Shown piece by piece: positions 28,164 to 36,726 of a DNA stretch of 64,000 bases. The position numbers and the translations under genes were made by a program. Source of the DNA: Saccharicrinis carchari (GTDB lineage: Bacteria; Bacteroidota; Bacteroidia; Bacteroidales; Marinilabiliaceae); assembly GCF_900182605.1 (NCBI RefSeq), contig NZ_FXTB01000001.1, positions 620,001 to 684,000 on the forward strand, in the 5' to 3' direction. The first letter of the stretch is position 1, and every line of letters starts with the position of its first letter. The notes under the pieces are model-generated. The model was not told the origin of the DNA and did not search any database. It saw only the letters and a list, made by a program, of their open reading frames with translations.

Positions 28164-30578
28164 TCATCGTAACTGCTTCTTTCTCTCCCCCTTTGGGGGA
28201 GCCGGAGAGCCTGCTCCGATGATTTCGGAGGGGCTTTTTTCTCTCAATTCCTGCACATAAGCATTTTGTTCTTCCTCATCTTCCAAAAATATAAAACGCC
28301 CGTATAAACGTTGGGTATGGATATGATCCAGTACATACTGATAATAGGAGCTCTGTGCCATAAGCTGTGTTTTTACCATCATATTTTGTGCATCGATAAG
28401 CTGCACTACGGTCGCCATTCCTTGCGAATAGGCATCGCGCACCACCTGCAGGTTATCCGCAGCTGCCTGTGCAGCATTTTGCGAGAGGTCCAATTCGCGG
28501 TACGAAGCTTTGAGCAATTGCACATTGGCTCGTATGCCCTGTTCCAGGGTACCGAGCAACTCCTCCTTTTGCCAGGTAATTTTGTCCTGTTCAATGGCGG
28601 AGCGTTTGACCTCGGTGCTTTTACGGCCTCCCGTAAATATGGGCAGACTCAGGCGTAGCCCTATGTTCCAGGTGATATCGTCGGGCGGCGGAGGAATGGG
28701 GAGCTGCGGGTTGCTGATGGTTCCATCGCGTACAAAAGCCTGATCGGCGCCACCAAATAATGCCAATTCGGGGATGAACATTTGCCGAATGTTCATGGCT
28801 CTTTTTCTATCCACCATACTACCCGCCGTGTGCAGCTGTTGTAACTCGGGCGACCAGTTTTGCATGCCTTCAATCAAAAAATCAGCATACTTTTCCGTGA
28901 GTTCCGGGCTCTCGAAAAACAGGGACAGCAAATCGTGGTCGGGCACCACCGTTCCATCCACATTGATTGAATCGGCGGTGGCAATGTTGTTGGCAATGGG
29001 ATAATTCAGCAATTGATTAAGCTGATACATGGCCGCCCTGTATTTAGCCTGTGCATCGTTCAGCGTCATTTTATTTAAATTAAGCTCACTGGTCCATCTA
29101 TTTACATCCGATATACCCCCTTCGCCGCTCTTCTCCTTTGCTTTGGCCATCTCAAGATTTTGCAGAGTAGCATATACATTGTCGTTGCTTATTTGCAACT
29201 TACTTTTGGCAAACAGCAGCGAAATATAGGCCTTGGATACGTCGGACACGATATTGAGCATGGTTTGCCTATTGTACTGGCGTGCTGTTTCGGCAGCCAG
29301 TTTTTTAATGGCAATATTAGCAAAGGCGGCCTCCGACCAGATCACCTGCTTAAGCGATGCCGAGCCGGTGATGGTGAACTCGCCCCTTTGCCCCATGGAG
29401 GCTTCCACCAGATTCCGGCTCAGTTGAACACCGCTACCCGAAACCTCTATTTGAGGCAATACATTGGAACGGGCGATGCGTACATCTTTTTGCGCTATCA
29501 ACAAATCCTGATCAGCTATTTTACCTTGCAGGTTGTTCTCCAATGCCCGGGCAATGGCCTGCCGCAAGCTCAGCTCTTCACCGGGCATCTCTGCCACGTT
29601 CATCACTATGGCATTGGCCATGGCCCACCATTGGAGAAATTTGTTCATCTGCCTGAGACTCTGCATATTTATAACCGGAGTACGTGCTACTTTGTCATTC
29701 ATACCATCCATCGCCACCGGTATATCCATCAAATTAGTGCCTTCGCTTACCTTTAATACGCACAAGGCTACCTGCCGTGCCATTTGCTGAAAGCTTAAAT
29801 GTGGGGTAAGGGTAAGGGTGGCTCCCTGCTCCAGATAGTCGGTTCCGGCCAATGCCAGCGACGGAATACCGCTTTGGTTCAATTCGGTAAAAAAAGCTTG
29901 AATCTCTTTCCGCTTGTGCTGAACCAAAGGAAATAACATGGCCGCATCGGTATTTTCAGGCATCTTGGAAAAAGGGTCGCCCCCTTCCTCTGCCGTAACA
30001 AACGATAGTTCAAAAGGCAAAGCATCTTCGGTCAGGAAGCCCTTGATATCCTTAAACTCTTCATACAATGGCTTTGGCACCACAACGGTCAGATGGCTGA
30101 TCTGGAACATCCGGGCAAATTCCAACATATCACTTTTAAAACGTACCCACGATTCGATATAACTAAAGTTGGAAATACCACTGCTATTATCCGGCTGCAA
30201 GGGCAAAGCCTGAAAAGTACGGTCGAGGATAGTGCCCGCAATAACGGGTTTACGGTAATCGTTCAAACGGGCGGCTGCCTCTGAGGATAGCAGACCAAGG
30301 GTAAGCACGATGTCTACCTCGGCATCATTTAAAAAAGCCTGTATATTCTCATCCACCTTGCCGGGTTTCCATTGCGCATTGAGCTCCTTAAAACGCACCC
30401 CATCCCGGGCGGAGAGCAAGGCTTCAATTTCTGATTTCACCTCGTTGCTGAGCGCTTCAAACTCATTACCGGAGGCATCCTTCACAATACCCACCGTAAA
30501 CGGTTTTTGCGCCAAGACAGCAATGGGAACAGTTAGTGAAACTGTTATCACAATTAATATGGTACGAATTGTTTTCAT
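28164..30578 (-). CDS. Fused periplasmic substrate-binding domain and TolC-type outer-membrane factor (module B)
   Basis: 804 residues with the same two-part design as the module A protein. Signal peptide (MKTIRTILIVITVSLTVPIAVLAQ), then an ABC_sub_bind-like domain about 27-320: TVGIVKDASGNEFEAL, IVLTLGLLSSEAA, KPVIAGTILD, SSGISNFSYIESW, LTVVVPKPLYEEFK, LFPLVQHKRKEI, IPSLALAGTDYLEQGA. TolC-type OEP from about 345 (ELSLRQAIARALENNLQGKIADQDLL...) with a second repeat from about 575. The last 24 residues (KSPSEIIGAGSPAPPKGERK...) are encoded by a dispersed hairpin repeat, not by the OMF domain. Starts module B. Confidence 0.85.
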   Translation of the reverse strand: MKTIRTILIVITVSLTVPIAVLAQKPFTVGIVKDASGNEFEALSNEVKSEIEALLSARDGVRFKELNAQWKPGKVDENIQAFLNDAEVDIVLTLGLLSSEAAARLNDYRKPVIAGTILDRTFQALPLQPDNSSGISNFSYIESWVRFKSDMLEFARMFQISHLTVVVPKPLYEEFKDIKGFLTEDALPFELSFVTAEEGGDPFSKMPENTDAAMLFPLVQHKRKEIQAFFTELNQSGIPSLALAGTDYLEQGATLTLTPHLSFQQMARQVALCVLKVSEGTNLMDIPVAMDGMNDKVARTPVINMQSLRQMNKFLQWWAMANAIVMNVAEMPGEELSLRQAIARALENNLQGKIADQDLLIAQKDVRIARSNVLPQIEVSGSGVQLSRNLVEASMGQRGEFTITGSASLKQVIWSEAAFANIAIKKLAAETARQYNRQTMLNIVSDVSKAYISLLFAKSKLQISNDNVYATLQNLEMAKAKEKSGEGGISDVNRWTSELNLNKMTLNDAQAKYRAAMYQLNQLLNYPIANNIATADSINVDGTVVPDHDLLSLFFESPELTEKYADFLIEGMQNWSPELQQLHTAGSMVDRKRAMNIRQMFIPELALFGGADQAFVRDGTISNPQLPIPPPPDDITWNIGLRLSLPIFTGGRKSTEVKRSAIEQDKITWQKEELLGTLEQGIRANVQLLKASYRELDLSQNAAQAAADNLQVVRDAYSQGMATVVQLIDAQNMMVKTQLMAQSSYYQYVLDHIHTQRLYGRFIFLEDEEEQNAYVQELREKSPSEIIGAGSPAPPKGERKKQLR
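28183..28237. repeat. Dispersed hairpin repeat forming the 3' end of a coding sequence
   Basis: CCCCCTTTGGGGG (28187-28199) and CTCCGATGATTTCGGAG (28214-28230) are consecutive hairpins coding for PSEIIGAGSPAPPKGERK. It lies inside the end of the module B OMF gene. Confidence 0.6.
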
Positions 30579-30614
30579 TATTTTTGAATTTAAAGTTCCC
30601 GCCTAATTAAATTT

Positions 30615-30830
30615 TAAGTGGCGAGATGCCACTTCATGCCTGCGGCAGGCATGCGTTCCATTTGAGTTCAGGTTTGCCCTTTTAAATCGTTTAAGTTTGC
30701 GTTTATTAATCCCCATCCCCGCACCTGTGGTGCGGTACTTTCCTTCCGAAATAAATTCGGAACGACCTGTCCCGCAGACTTGCGGGAGGCTCTCCTTCAG
30801 TATAATGTGAGAGGGAAGAGCCTTCTCAGA
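30615..30830. repeat. Dispersed palindromic repeats upstream of module B
   Basis: ATGCCTGCGGCAGGCAT hairpin at about 30637-30653, then TAATCCCCATCCCCGCACC...GGTGCGGTACTTTCCTTCC at 30709-30750, a member of the GTACTTCCCC hairpin family, then CGGAACGACCTGTCCCGC and CGCAGACTTGCG. A minus-strand frame across it is not a gene. Confidence 0.55.
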
Positions 30831-30861
30831 GTAAAAAAACTCCATAAGTTAATTTTACTGC

Positions 30862-31341
30862 CTACTGATTATCTCTCTGGAGCTCGACAGACGGATTACT
30901 TTTTTTCCATGTAACTGTTTTTGAAAAAAACAACTTAGAAGCCTCTGCTATGGCGGCCGTATCACTTACCGATTTCACCTTCAGGTTCACCGTTATTCCC
31001 TTTTCGGGTGCGTACATGCTGCCATCGGTCCATTGTGCGATGGTAGAATTGTATTGCAAACCTTTAACAATTACTTTACCCAGGAGTTGCTTATGCCGCT
31101 CTCCCCTATCCGGATTATTCTCATCTTTAATTTGTCCTTTTTCAAAATTATTGAGCGCTACGATTTTACCTTCATACACTTTCATCCCTTCCGAATCGGT
31201 TTTGGGATAGATTTCAATTTCGAGCTGATTGGGCAAGCGGTAACGGCCAAGTAGGTCATCGCCTTGCTTTTGACTGTTAACTCTCATTTGTAGCAGAAAT
31301 AGCAGCATCAAAATTGTTACAGATGTTTTATTGATTTGCAT
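30862..31341 (-). CDS. Secreted DUF2147-family protein
   Basis: I take ATG 31341 (MQINKTSVTILMLLFLLQMRVNSQ) as start because it gives a signal peptide; the frame runs upstream to 31389, through the likely operator. About 159 residues. The mature part has the DUF2147 pattern: LLGRYRLPNQLEIEIYP near the N-terminus, EGKIVALN, DENNPDRGERHKQLLGKVIVKGL and QWTDGSMYAPEKGITVNLKVK. DUF2147 members are periplasmic or secreted proteins of unknown role, often near cell-envelope genes. It sits between the TetR gene and the module B fused OMF on the same strand. Confidence 0.82.
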   Translation of the reverse strand: MQINKTSVTILMLLFLLQMRVNSQKQGDDLLGRYRLPNQLEIEIYPKTDSEGMKVYEGKIVALNNFEKGQIKDENNPDRGERHKQLLGKVIVKGLQYNSTIAQWTDGSMYAPEKGITVNLKVKSVSDTAAIAEASKLFFSKTVTWKKSNPSVELQRDNQ

Positions 31342-31375
31342 GCTTTTAAATTTTGCGATAGTTAGAATTACAAAA

Positions 31376-31393
31376 TAGTGAATACTCACTAAC
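31376..31393. promoter_or_regulatory. Probable TetR operator upstream of the DUF2147 gene
   Basis: TAGTGAATACTCACTA (31376-31391) has two perfect 6-base arms, TAGTGA and TCACTA. It is 35 bases before the chosen start. On the minus strand it reads GTTAGTGAGTATTCACTA, sharing GTTAGTG with the site at the TetR gene start (32092-32111). Confidence 0.55.
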
Positions 31394-31505
31394 TTTTGGT
31401 TTGTATTTTATTTACTCCTTTAGTTTACTCCTTTCATTATTTATATGATTCCTATTTTAGACTATGTAAATTGACTACTAGTTCTTTAAAAATAAACTTG
31501 TAGGT

Positions 31506-32081
31506 TTAGCTTAGCATCTTCAAAATCGTATGTATCAGCGTTTTTCCTTTATCGGCCAAATCAAAATCGTAATTACCCATCTTCCATTTGCGCACCAAAA
31601 GCCTCACTGAACCAAACAGCAAGGTGGTAAGTAGTTCCGGATCCGTACTTTTTAATTTATGGTTGAGCGCAACACTTTTAAGCATTGCCATTATTATTTT
31701 TTCATTGTCCTCCTGTATCTCAAGTACTTTTTCAGTAAGCGCTGGTTCGTTTTGAAATATTTCCTCGGCAAAAATTACCGAAACCAAAGCAGGGTTTAAA
31801 CTAAACATCATAAACACCATACTAAAAAACTCCATTATTTGCTCTTCCGCCGAAACAGTTTCCTCTTTTTGTTTCCGTTGATGATATGCATTCATACCCT
31901 GCTTAAAAGTATCCAGTATCGTGCTCAATATCATTACCTTGCTGTCGAAGTGACGATAGATGCCGGGCTCCGATATACCAATTTCTTTTGATAAGTTTTT
32001 AATGGTAAATCCCTGTATGCCTTTTTGATCGATAAGTTCAATGGAGGCTTCTATGATTTGTTGCTGTCTATCTGTGAGCAT
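31506..32081 (-). CDS. TetR-family regulator upstream of RND module B
   Basis: 191 residues. Clear N-terminal HTH (about 5-55): RQQQIIEASIELIDQKGIQGFTIKNLSKEIGISEPGIYRHFDSKVMILSTIL. The C-terminal ligand domain has the common TetR_C layout. It heads a same-strand series TetR, DUF2147, fused OMF, adaptor, permease, TetR. A near-palindromic site overlaps its own promoter region and a similar one precedes the DUF2147 gene, so autoregulation plus control of the neighbours is likely. Divergent from the SDR gene at 32324. Confidence 0.92.
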   Translation of the reverse strand: MLTDRQQQIIEASIELIDQKGIQGFTIKNLSKEIGISEPGIYRHFDSKVMILSTILDTFKQGMNAYHQRKQKEETVSAEEQIMEFFSMVFMMFSLNPALVSVIFAEEIFQNEPALTEKVLEIQEDNEKIIMAMLKSVALNHKLKSTDPELLTTLLFGSVRLLVRKWKMGNYDFDLADKGKTLIHTILKMLS

Positions 32082-32091
32082 ACTGCCAAAT

Positions 32092-32111
32092 GTTAGTTAG
32101 TGTTCGCTAAC
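32092..32111. promoter_or_regulatory. Probable TetR operator at the TetR gene start
   Basis: GTTAGTTAGTGTTCGCTAAC ends with the imperfect palindrome TTAGTG-TT-CGCTAA (32097-32110). It lies 10 bases upstream of the TetR start codon at 32081, in the spacer shared with the divergent SDR gene. Confidence 0.5.
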
Positions 32112-32323
32112 AAATTAAGGACATTATTTTCAATTTTGCAAATATCCATTAAAAAAATATCTGGTGGAATAAAAAAAACCTTCAATTTACCTTGCCCTTA
32201 AATATTCCGGTTGAGCTTGATACTTGTGGGAATTCAACTTTTTTGTACATTTGGTACACTTTAATAGAAAACACGAACACTTTCTACAAAAATTTTAAAC
32301 TTGCAACTAGTAAATCCTATCGA

Positions 32324-33382
32324 ATGACGCATATAGATAAATCCAAACCGGTAATGATAACAGGGGCAACGGGATATGTGGCCGGTTGGCTGCTCAAAAA
32401 ATTGCTTAAAAAGGGTATCACTGTCCATGCAGCAGTCCGGAATCCGGAAGACGAGGAAAAACTGGTTTTTTTAAATGAACTGGCCGTAAATTCGCCCGGT
32501 AAAATAAAATATTTTAAATCGGATTTATTAAATTATGGCTCTTATGCCCAAGCTATGGAAGGGTGCGAATTGGTATTTCACACGGCTTCCCCTTTTGCGT
32601 TGGACGTAAATGATCCGGTAAAAGATTTGATTGAACCGGCACAGCTGGGTACCCGGAATGTATTGGAACAAGCCAATAACACCCTCTCTGTAAAGCGGGT
32701 AGTGCTAACCAGCAGTTGTGCTGCTATTTTTGGCGATAATGCTGATCTGATGCAAACGCCCAATCATATTTTTACCGAAGAAATTTGGAACACGAGCTCA
32801 ACACCAAAGCATAATCCCTACTCCTATTCAAAAACATTGGCCGAAAAAGAAGCCTGGCACATCCACGATAAGCAGTCACGTTGGGATCTGGTAGTTATCA
32901 ACCCGTCCCTTGTATTGGGGCCGGCCGTAAACCCGCTGGTCAATTCCTCGGAAAGCTTTAAGATTATCAAGCAATTCGGCGACGGAACTTTTAAAACAGG
33001 AGTGCCTAAACTGGGTTTTGGTATTGTTGATGTTCGCGATTTGGCTTTTGCCCATTATCAGGCAGGTTTTGTGCCCGAGGCCAAGGGACGACACATCGTA
33101 TCAGGCCATAACACCTTCTTTTTAGCGATGGCCAAAACCTTGCTACCCAGATACGGCAACAAATATCCCATCCCCCAAAAGGAAGTTTCCAAATGGTTGA
33201 TTTGGTTCATAGGCCCAATGCTAAACAAAGCCTTGACTCGTAAATTTATATCCCGCAACGTGGGATATCCCTGGATAGGAGACAATAGTAAAAGTAAAAC
33301 GGCTCTTGGTGTAAGTTATCGTCCGCTGGTAGAAACCATGACGGATACTTTTCAGCAGCTCATTGATAATAAAATATTGTAA
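32324..33382 (+). CDS. NAD(P)-dependent SDR reductase, dihydroflavonol-reductase-like
   Basis: 352 residues from ATG 32324 (MTHIDKSKPVMITGATGYVAG). The frame extends to 32192 but the extra 44 residues do not fit the family and lie over the divergent promoter region. Extended SDR: cofactor motif TGATGYVAGWLL (about 14-25), AAVRNPEDEEK, HTASPFALDVNDPVKD, LTSSCAAIFG, and catalytic YSYSK (YxxxK, about 162-166). NAD(P)-dependent reduction of a ketone or aldehyde; substrate unknown. Typical single gene for detoxification or fatty-aldehyde type reduction. Confidence 0.88.
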   Translation: MTHIDKSKPVMITGATGYVAGWLLKKLLKKGITVHAAVRNPEDEEKLVFLNELAVNSPGKIKYFKSDLLNYGSYAQAMEGCELVFHTASPFALDVNDPVKDLIEPAQLGTRNVLEQANNTLSVKRVVLTSSCAAIFGDNADLMQTPNHIFTEEIWNTSSTPKHNPYSYSKTLAEKEAWHIHDKQSRWDLVVINPSLVLGPAVNPLVNSSESFKIIKQFGDGTFKTGVPKLGFGIVDVRDLAFAHYQAGFVPEAKGRHIVSGHNTFFLAMAKTLLPRYGNKYPIPQKEVSKWLIWFIGPMLNKALTRKFISRNVGYPWIGDNSKSKTALGVSYRPLVETMTDTFQQLIDNKIL

Positions 33383-33481
33383 GAACCTCGTTCCACCCTT
33401 CAAAAAAAGGCCTTTGGGTATGCATACTATTTTTAAAACCAGTCAAAAAGTACATTCGAATACACGGTGCTTTTTTTATAC

Positions 33482-34063
33482 TTAATTTTCGGCGTTTAAA
33501 ATATGGGCCACATGTTCCGATAAGGCAGGCAACACCTCCTTGTTAAACCATGGATTTTTCTTTTGCCATCGGTTGTTCAATGGCGACGGGTGAGGCAAAG
33601 GAAAATATTGGGGCAAATAGTGTTTGTATTGCTTTACGGTTTCGGTTAGGTTTTTAGCTGTGTTTTCTTTTAAATAATATTTTTGCGCATACTGGCCTAC
33701 CAGTAGTACTAATTTTACATTTTTCATATACCTAAACAACTGTTCGTGCCATTGAGGGGCACATTCCTTCCGGGGTGGTAAATCACCGCTTTTTCCTTTG
33801 CCGGGATAACAAAAACCCATGGGTATGATGGCAAAAAGACGGGTATCGTAAAATTGCTCTTCACTTACCTTTAACCACTTTCGCAGGTTATCGCCACTTT
33901 TATCGGCCCATGGAATACCCGACTCATGCACTTTAATACCTGGCGCCTGCCCCACTATCACAATTTTACTATCGCGATGAGCTGTTAAAATTGGCTTACA
34001 ACCGAGTGGAAGGTAATCCTTACATATACAGCATTTTTTTATTTGTTGTAATAGATTTTCCAT
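33482..34063 (-). CDS. Uracil-DNA glycosylase superfamily protein
   Basis: 194 residues from ATG 34063 (MENLLQQIKKCCICKDYLPLG), preferred over the longer frame to 34150 because the first 29 residues are unlike the family. Motif A is VIVGQAPGIKVHESGIPWADKSGDNLRKWL, typical of family 4-like UDGs; motif B is HPSPLNN near residue 157. Cys residues at about 11, 12, 15 and 22 may partly match the iron-sulfur ligands of family 4. Excises uracil from DNA by family knowledge, but a proven active site Asp/Glu is not evident, so an uncharacterised UDG-superfamily member is equally possible. Confidence 0.82.
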   Translation of the reverse strand: MENLLQQIKKCCICKDYLPLGCKPILTAHRDSKIVIVGQAPGIKVHESGIPWADKSGDNLRKWLKVSEEQFYDTRLFAIIPMGFCYPGKGKSGDLPPRKECAPQWHEQLFRYMKNVKLVLLVGQYAQKYYLKENTAKNLTETVKQYKHYLPQYFPLPHPSPLNNRWQKKNPWFNKEVLPALSEHVAHILNAEN

Positions 34064-34167
34064 GTTAAAAACAAATTCAAAATTGTAATTACTCAGCCAG
34101 CACCGCTTCTCGATAATCAAGGGATATATAGTTCCTAGCTTTATGCGCACAAAGTGGTAAAAAAAGT

Positions 34168-34248
34168 AACCACAAAGGGCACAAGGTATGCACAGCGGAC
34201 ACTAAAAAACATGGTGAACATTGTGTTGCGTTTGTGTACATTGTGGTT
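34168..34248. repeat. Inverted repeat AACCACAA / TTGTGGTT
   Basis: AACCACAA (34168-34175) pairs with TTGTGGTT (34241-34248) around a CACAAAGGGCACAAGG word. It lies between the glycosylase and receptor genes. I see no cobalamin riboswitch in 34150-34439. Confidence 0.4.
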
Positions 34249-34398
34249 GAAAATTACAAACAATTAATGACAAATTACACATTTATCAAAAGAACCTCAG
34301 CTGTAACCAAAAATTAACAGTAAAGATAATACTACTTAGGGATTGATTTTATTTACTAATATCCGCCAAGCTGCCCGCAACATTTTACTCAATTTTGT

Positions 34399-34406
34399 TA
34401 GTTTTG
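34399..34406 (+). promoter_or_regulatory. Putative -7 element for the TonB-dependent receptor
   Basis: TAGTTTTG (34399-34406) is a perfect TAnnTTTG match 34 bases before the start codon at 34440. A convincing -33 TTTG at the usual distance is not visible. Confidence 0.45.
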
Positions 34407-34439
34407 TGGCTCATTTAATAATCATAAAATAATAACAAG

Positions 34440-36512
34440 ATGAAAATTATGAATTACATTACCAATGAAAGCGTAATGCTGTTTAAAAAATGGCAGGGAA
34501 CCAATTATGCCATATTTAATTCCTTAAACCGATATGTACGGATAGGTATGCTGTCGGCGATATACTTTACCTTTTTAGGATATGGACAAACCTTTGCACA
34601 GACCGACACCGCCTCTGTTAGCAAAAAAATAAAGTTGGAAGAGGTAAAAGTGTCCGCCCGCAGGGTACCGGCACTTTATTCCGAAATAGGGAGGGTTGTC
34701 ACGGTCATCACCAAAAAGGACATTGACGCGCTTCCCGTGCAAAGCATCGACCAGTTGTTGGAGTACGTTGCCCATGTGGATGTACGCCAACGTGGAGTTT
34801 TAGGGGTGCAATCGGATGTGAGCGTTCGAGGCGGGTCTTTTGACCAGGTGATGATTTTGCTCAACGGCATCAACATTACCGATCCGCAAACGGGACATCA
34901 CAATTTGAATCTGCCGGTCGATTTTCAGAGCATCGAAAGGGTTGAAATACTCGAGGGCCCCGGAGCACGCATTTTTGGATCCAATGCTTTTAGTGGAGCC
35001 ATCAACTTTATTACAGGTAGCAATAAAGACTCCCAGATTAATGCCAACATAATGGCAGGTGAGCATGGCTTGTATAAACTGGGGGCCAGTGGCACTATAG
35101 CTCACGGTAAAACCAAAAGCTTTTTGGCTGTTAACAAAAGTGCCACCGATGGATATATAGCTAATACCGACTTTGAAATTTACAACCTTTTTTATCATGG
35201 TCAGCTCCATACAGACAGCGAGCACTTAGAGTTGCAGCTCGGATACACCGATAAAGGCTTTGGTGCCAATTCATTTTATACTGCCCGCTACCCTAATCAG
35301 TACGAGCAAACCAAAACTACCTTTGCCAGCTTAAGCTTTGCATCAAAAACAAAAAATCCCATAAAATCATCCGTTTACTGGCGCCGTCATCACGACCGCT
35401 TCGAATTGTTCCGGGGAAACCAGGGAGCCGCCACATGGTACACGCACCACAACTACCATTTAACCGATGTGCTTGGAGCCAACCTCAATACCGTAGTTTC
35501 CTCTGCGATTGGCAAAACTGCTATGGGTGCCGATATACGCTCAGAAAGTATATGGAGCAATGTACTGGGCTTTGATATGAAGGATACCTTAAAAACCCCG
35601 GGCGAAAAAGATGGCTTTTTTACAAAAAAACACAACCGAACCAATACCTCTTTCTTTTTAGAACACAGCTATACCCTTAACCGCCTATCGGTATCGGCCG
35701 GTTTAATGAGCAATTTAAATTCCGATTTGGGATGGAGTTTTGATATATTTCCGGGGTTCGACATCAGTTATTGGCTCAATAACAACTTAAAAATATATGG
35801 TAGCATCAACAAATCGCTGCGCATGCCCACCTATACCGACCTATTTTATTCAAGCTCCACCATTATAGGGAATCCGGATTTAAAACCCGAAGAAGCCACC
35901 ACCTACGAGGGCGGAATTAAATTTAAAAACAATGGGGGTATAAGTGCCAATATTTCGGCGTTTAGCCGCCGAGGTAAAAACATGATTGATTGGGGTAAAC
36001 CTTCCGATGCACCCGATGGAACCAAATGGACCACTTCTAATATTAATGATATAAACACCTTTGGCTTGGAAGCCGTAATCAATGCCAACTTACAGGAAAT
36101 GATAAAAGGACAACATTTTTTGCAGGGTATAAACCTCTCCTACTCCTGGTTAAACCAAGATAAATCCTTGCCAAGCGGGTATGATTCGCGCTATGTATTT
36201 GACTATCTCAAGCATAAATTCTCGGGGAGTCTGCAACATGCATTGTTTTGGGACATGCATGCATCCTGGGCTGTTCAGTATCAGGATAGGATGGGTAGCT
36301 ATGGCGAATATGATATTAGTTCGGGTACCGAAATAACGAAGGACTACGAAGCATTTTGCACCTTGGATTTAAAGTTGACCTGGCAAAAACCCCGATACAC
36401 TCTTTATGCCGAGGCCACTAACCTACTGGATAAAAAATATACGGATATCGGTCAGTTATATCAGCCGGGCCGATGGGTAAAGATGGGGGTAAAAATACAC
36501 CTATCTCTGTAA
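34440..36512 (+). CDS. TonB-dependent outer-membrane receptor
   Basis: 690 residues. The N-terminus carries an unusually long lead (MKIMNYITNESV...) before a signal-like segment (RIGMLSAIYFTFLGYGQTFAQ, about 33-54). Plug domain about 65-175: LEEVKVSARRVPALYSEIGRVVTVITKKDIDALPVQSIDQLL, VQSDVSVRGGSFDQVMILLNGI, VEILEGPGARIFGSNAFSGAINFIT. The beta-barrel fills the rest and ends in a C-terminal hydrophobic strand (WVKMGVKIHLSL). No CarboxypepD_reg domain or SusD partner; looks like a cobalamin, siderophore or other small-ligand receptor of BtuB type. No riboswitch or Fur box visible, so the ligand is unknown. Confidence 0.9.
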   Translation: MKIMNYITNESVMLFKKWQGTNYAIFNSLNRYVRIGMLSAIYFTFLGYGQTFAQTDTASVSKKIKLEEVKVSARRVPALYSEIGRVVTVITKKDIDALPVQSIDQLLEYVAHVDVRQRGVLGVQSDVSVRGGSFDQVMILLNGINITDPQTGHHNLNLPVDFQSIERVEILEGPGARIFGSNAFSGAINFITGSNKDSQINANIMAGEHGLYKLGASGTIAHGKTKSFLAVNKSATDGYIANTDFEIYNLFYHGQLHTDSEHLELQLGYTDKGFGANSFYTARYPNQYEQTKTTFASLSFASKTKNPIKSSVYWRRHHDRFELFRGNQGAATWYTHHNYHLTDVLGANLNTVVSSAIGKTAMGADIRSESIWSNVLGFDMKDTLKTPGEKDGFFTKKHNRTNTSFFLEHSYTLNRLSVSAGLMSNLNSDLGWSFDIFPGFDISYWLNNNLKIYGSINKSLRMPTYTDLFYSSSTIIGNPDLKPEEATTYEGGIKFKNNGGISANISAFSRRGKNMIDWGKPSDAPDGTKWTTSNINDINTFGLEAVINANLQEMIKGQHFLQGINLSYSWLNQDKSLPSGYDSRYVFDYLKHKFSGSLQHALFWDMHASWAVQYQDRMGSYGEYDISSGTEITKDYEAFCTLDLKLTWQKPRYTLYAEATNLLDKKYTDIGQLYQPGRWVKMGVKIHLSL

Positions 36513-36659
36513 AAGCAATAGAATGTTAGATATTAGAGGTTAGATATTAGAGATTAGACTTATTTACAAACACGATATTAATAAGGTGTTAGAAAAAAAA
36601 TCATAACTCAGCATAAGCTCTACTATTCATATACTTACAAAAACACAACGAGGTGTTGT

Positions 36660-36694
36660 AAAAAAAATGGCATCCGGGTTTGTACCGGATGCCA
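36660..36694 (-). terminator. Rho-independent terminator after cysN
   Basis: ATGGCATCCGG (36666-36676) and CCGGATGCCAT (36684-36694) are perfect complements around GTTTGTA; on the minus strand the stem is followed by six T. It lies 33 bases beyond the cysN stop. Confidence 0.9.
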
Positions 36695-36726
36695 TATATC
36701 ATTCAACTCTGCAAAAAAAAATTCGA

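Noticed and set aside
32192-32323. 44-codon N-terminal extension of the SDR gene
   Set aside because: Not family-like and covers the divergent promoter region; ATG 32324 fits the Rossmann start.
34150-34439. Cobalamin riboswitch for the BtuB-like receptor
   Set aside because: I looked for the conserved B12-box words and stem order and found none; only a simple inverted repeat is present.
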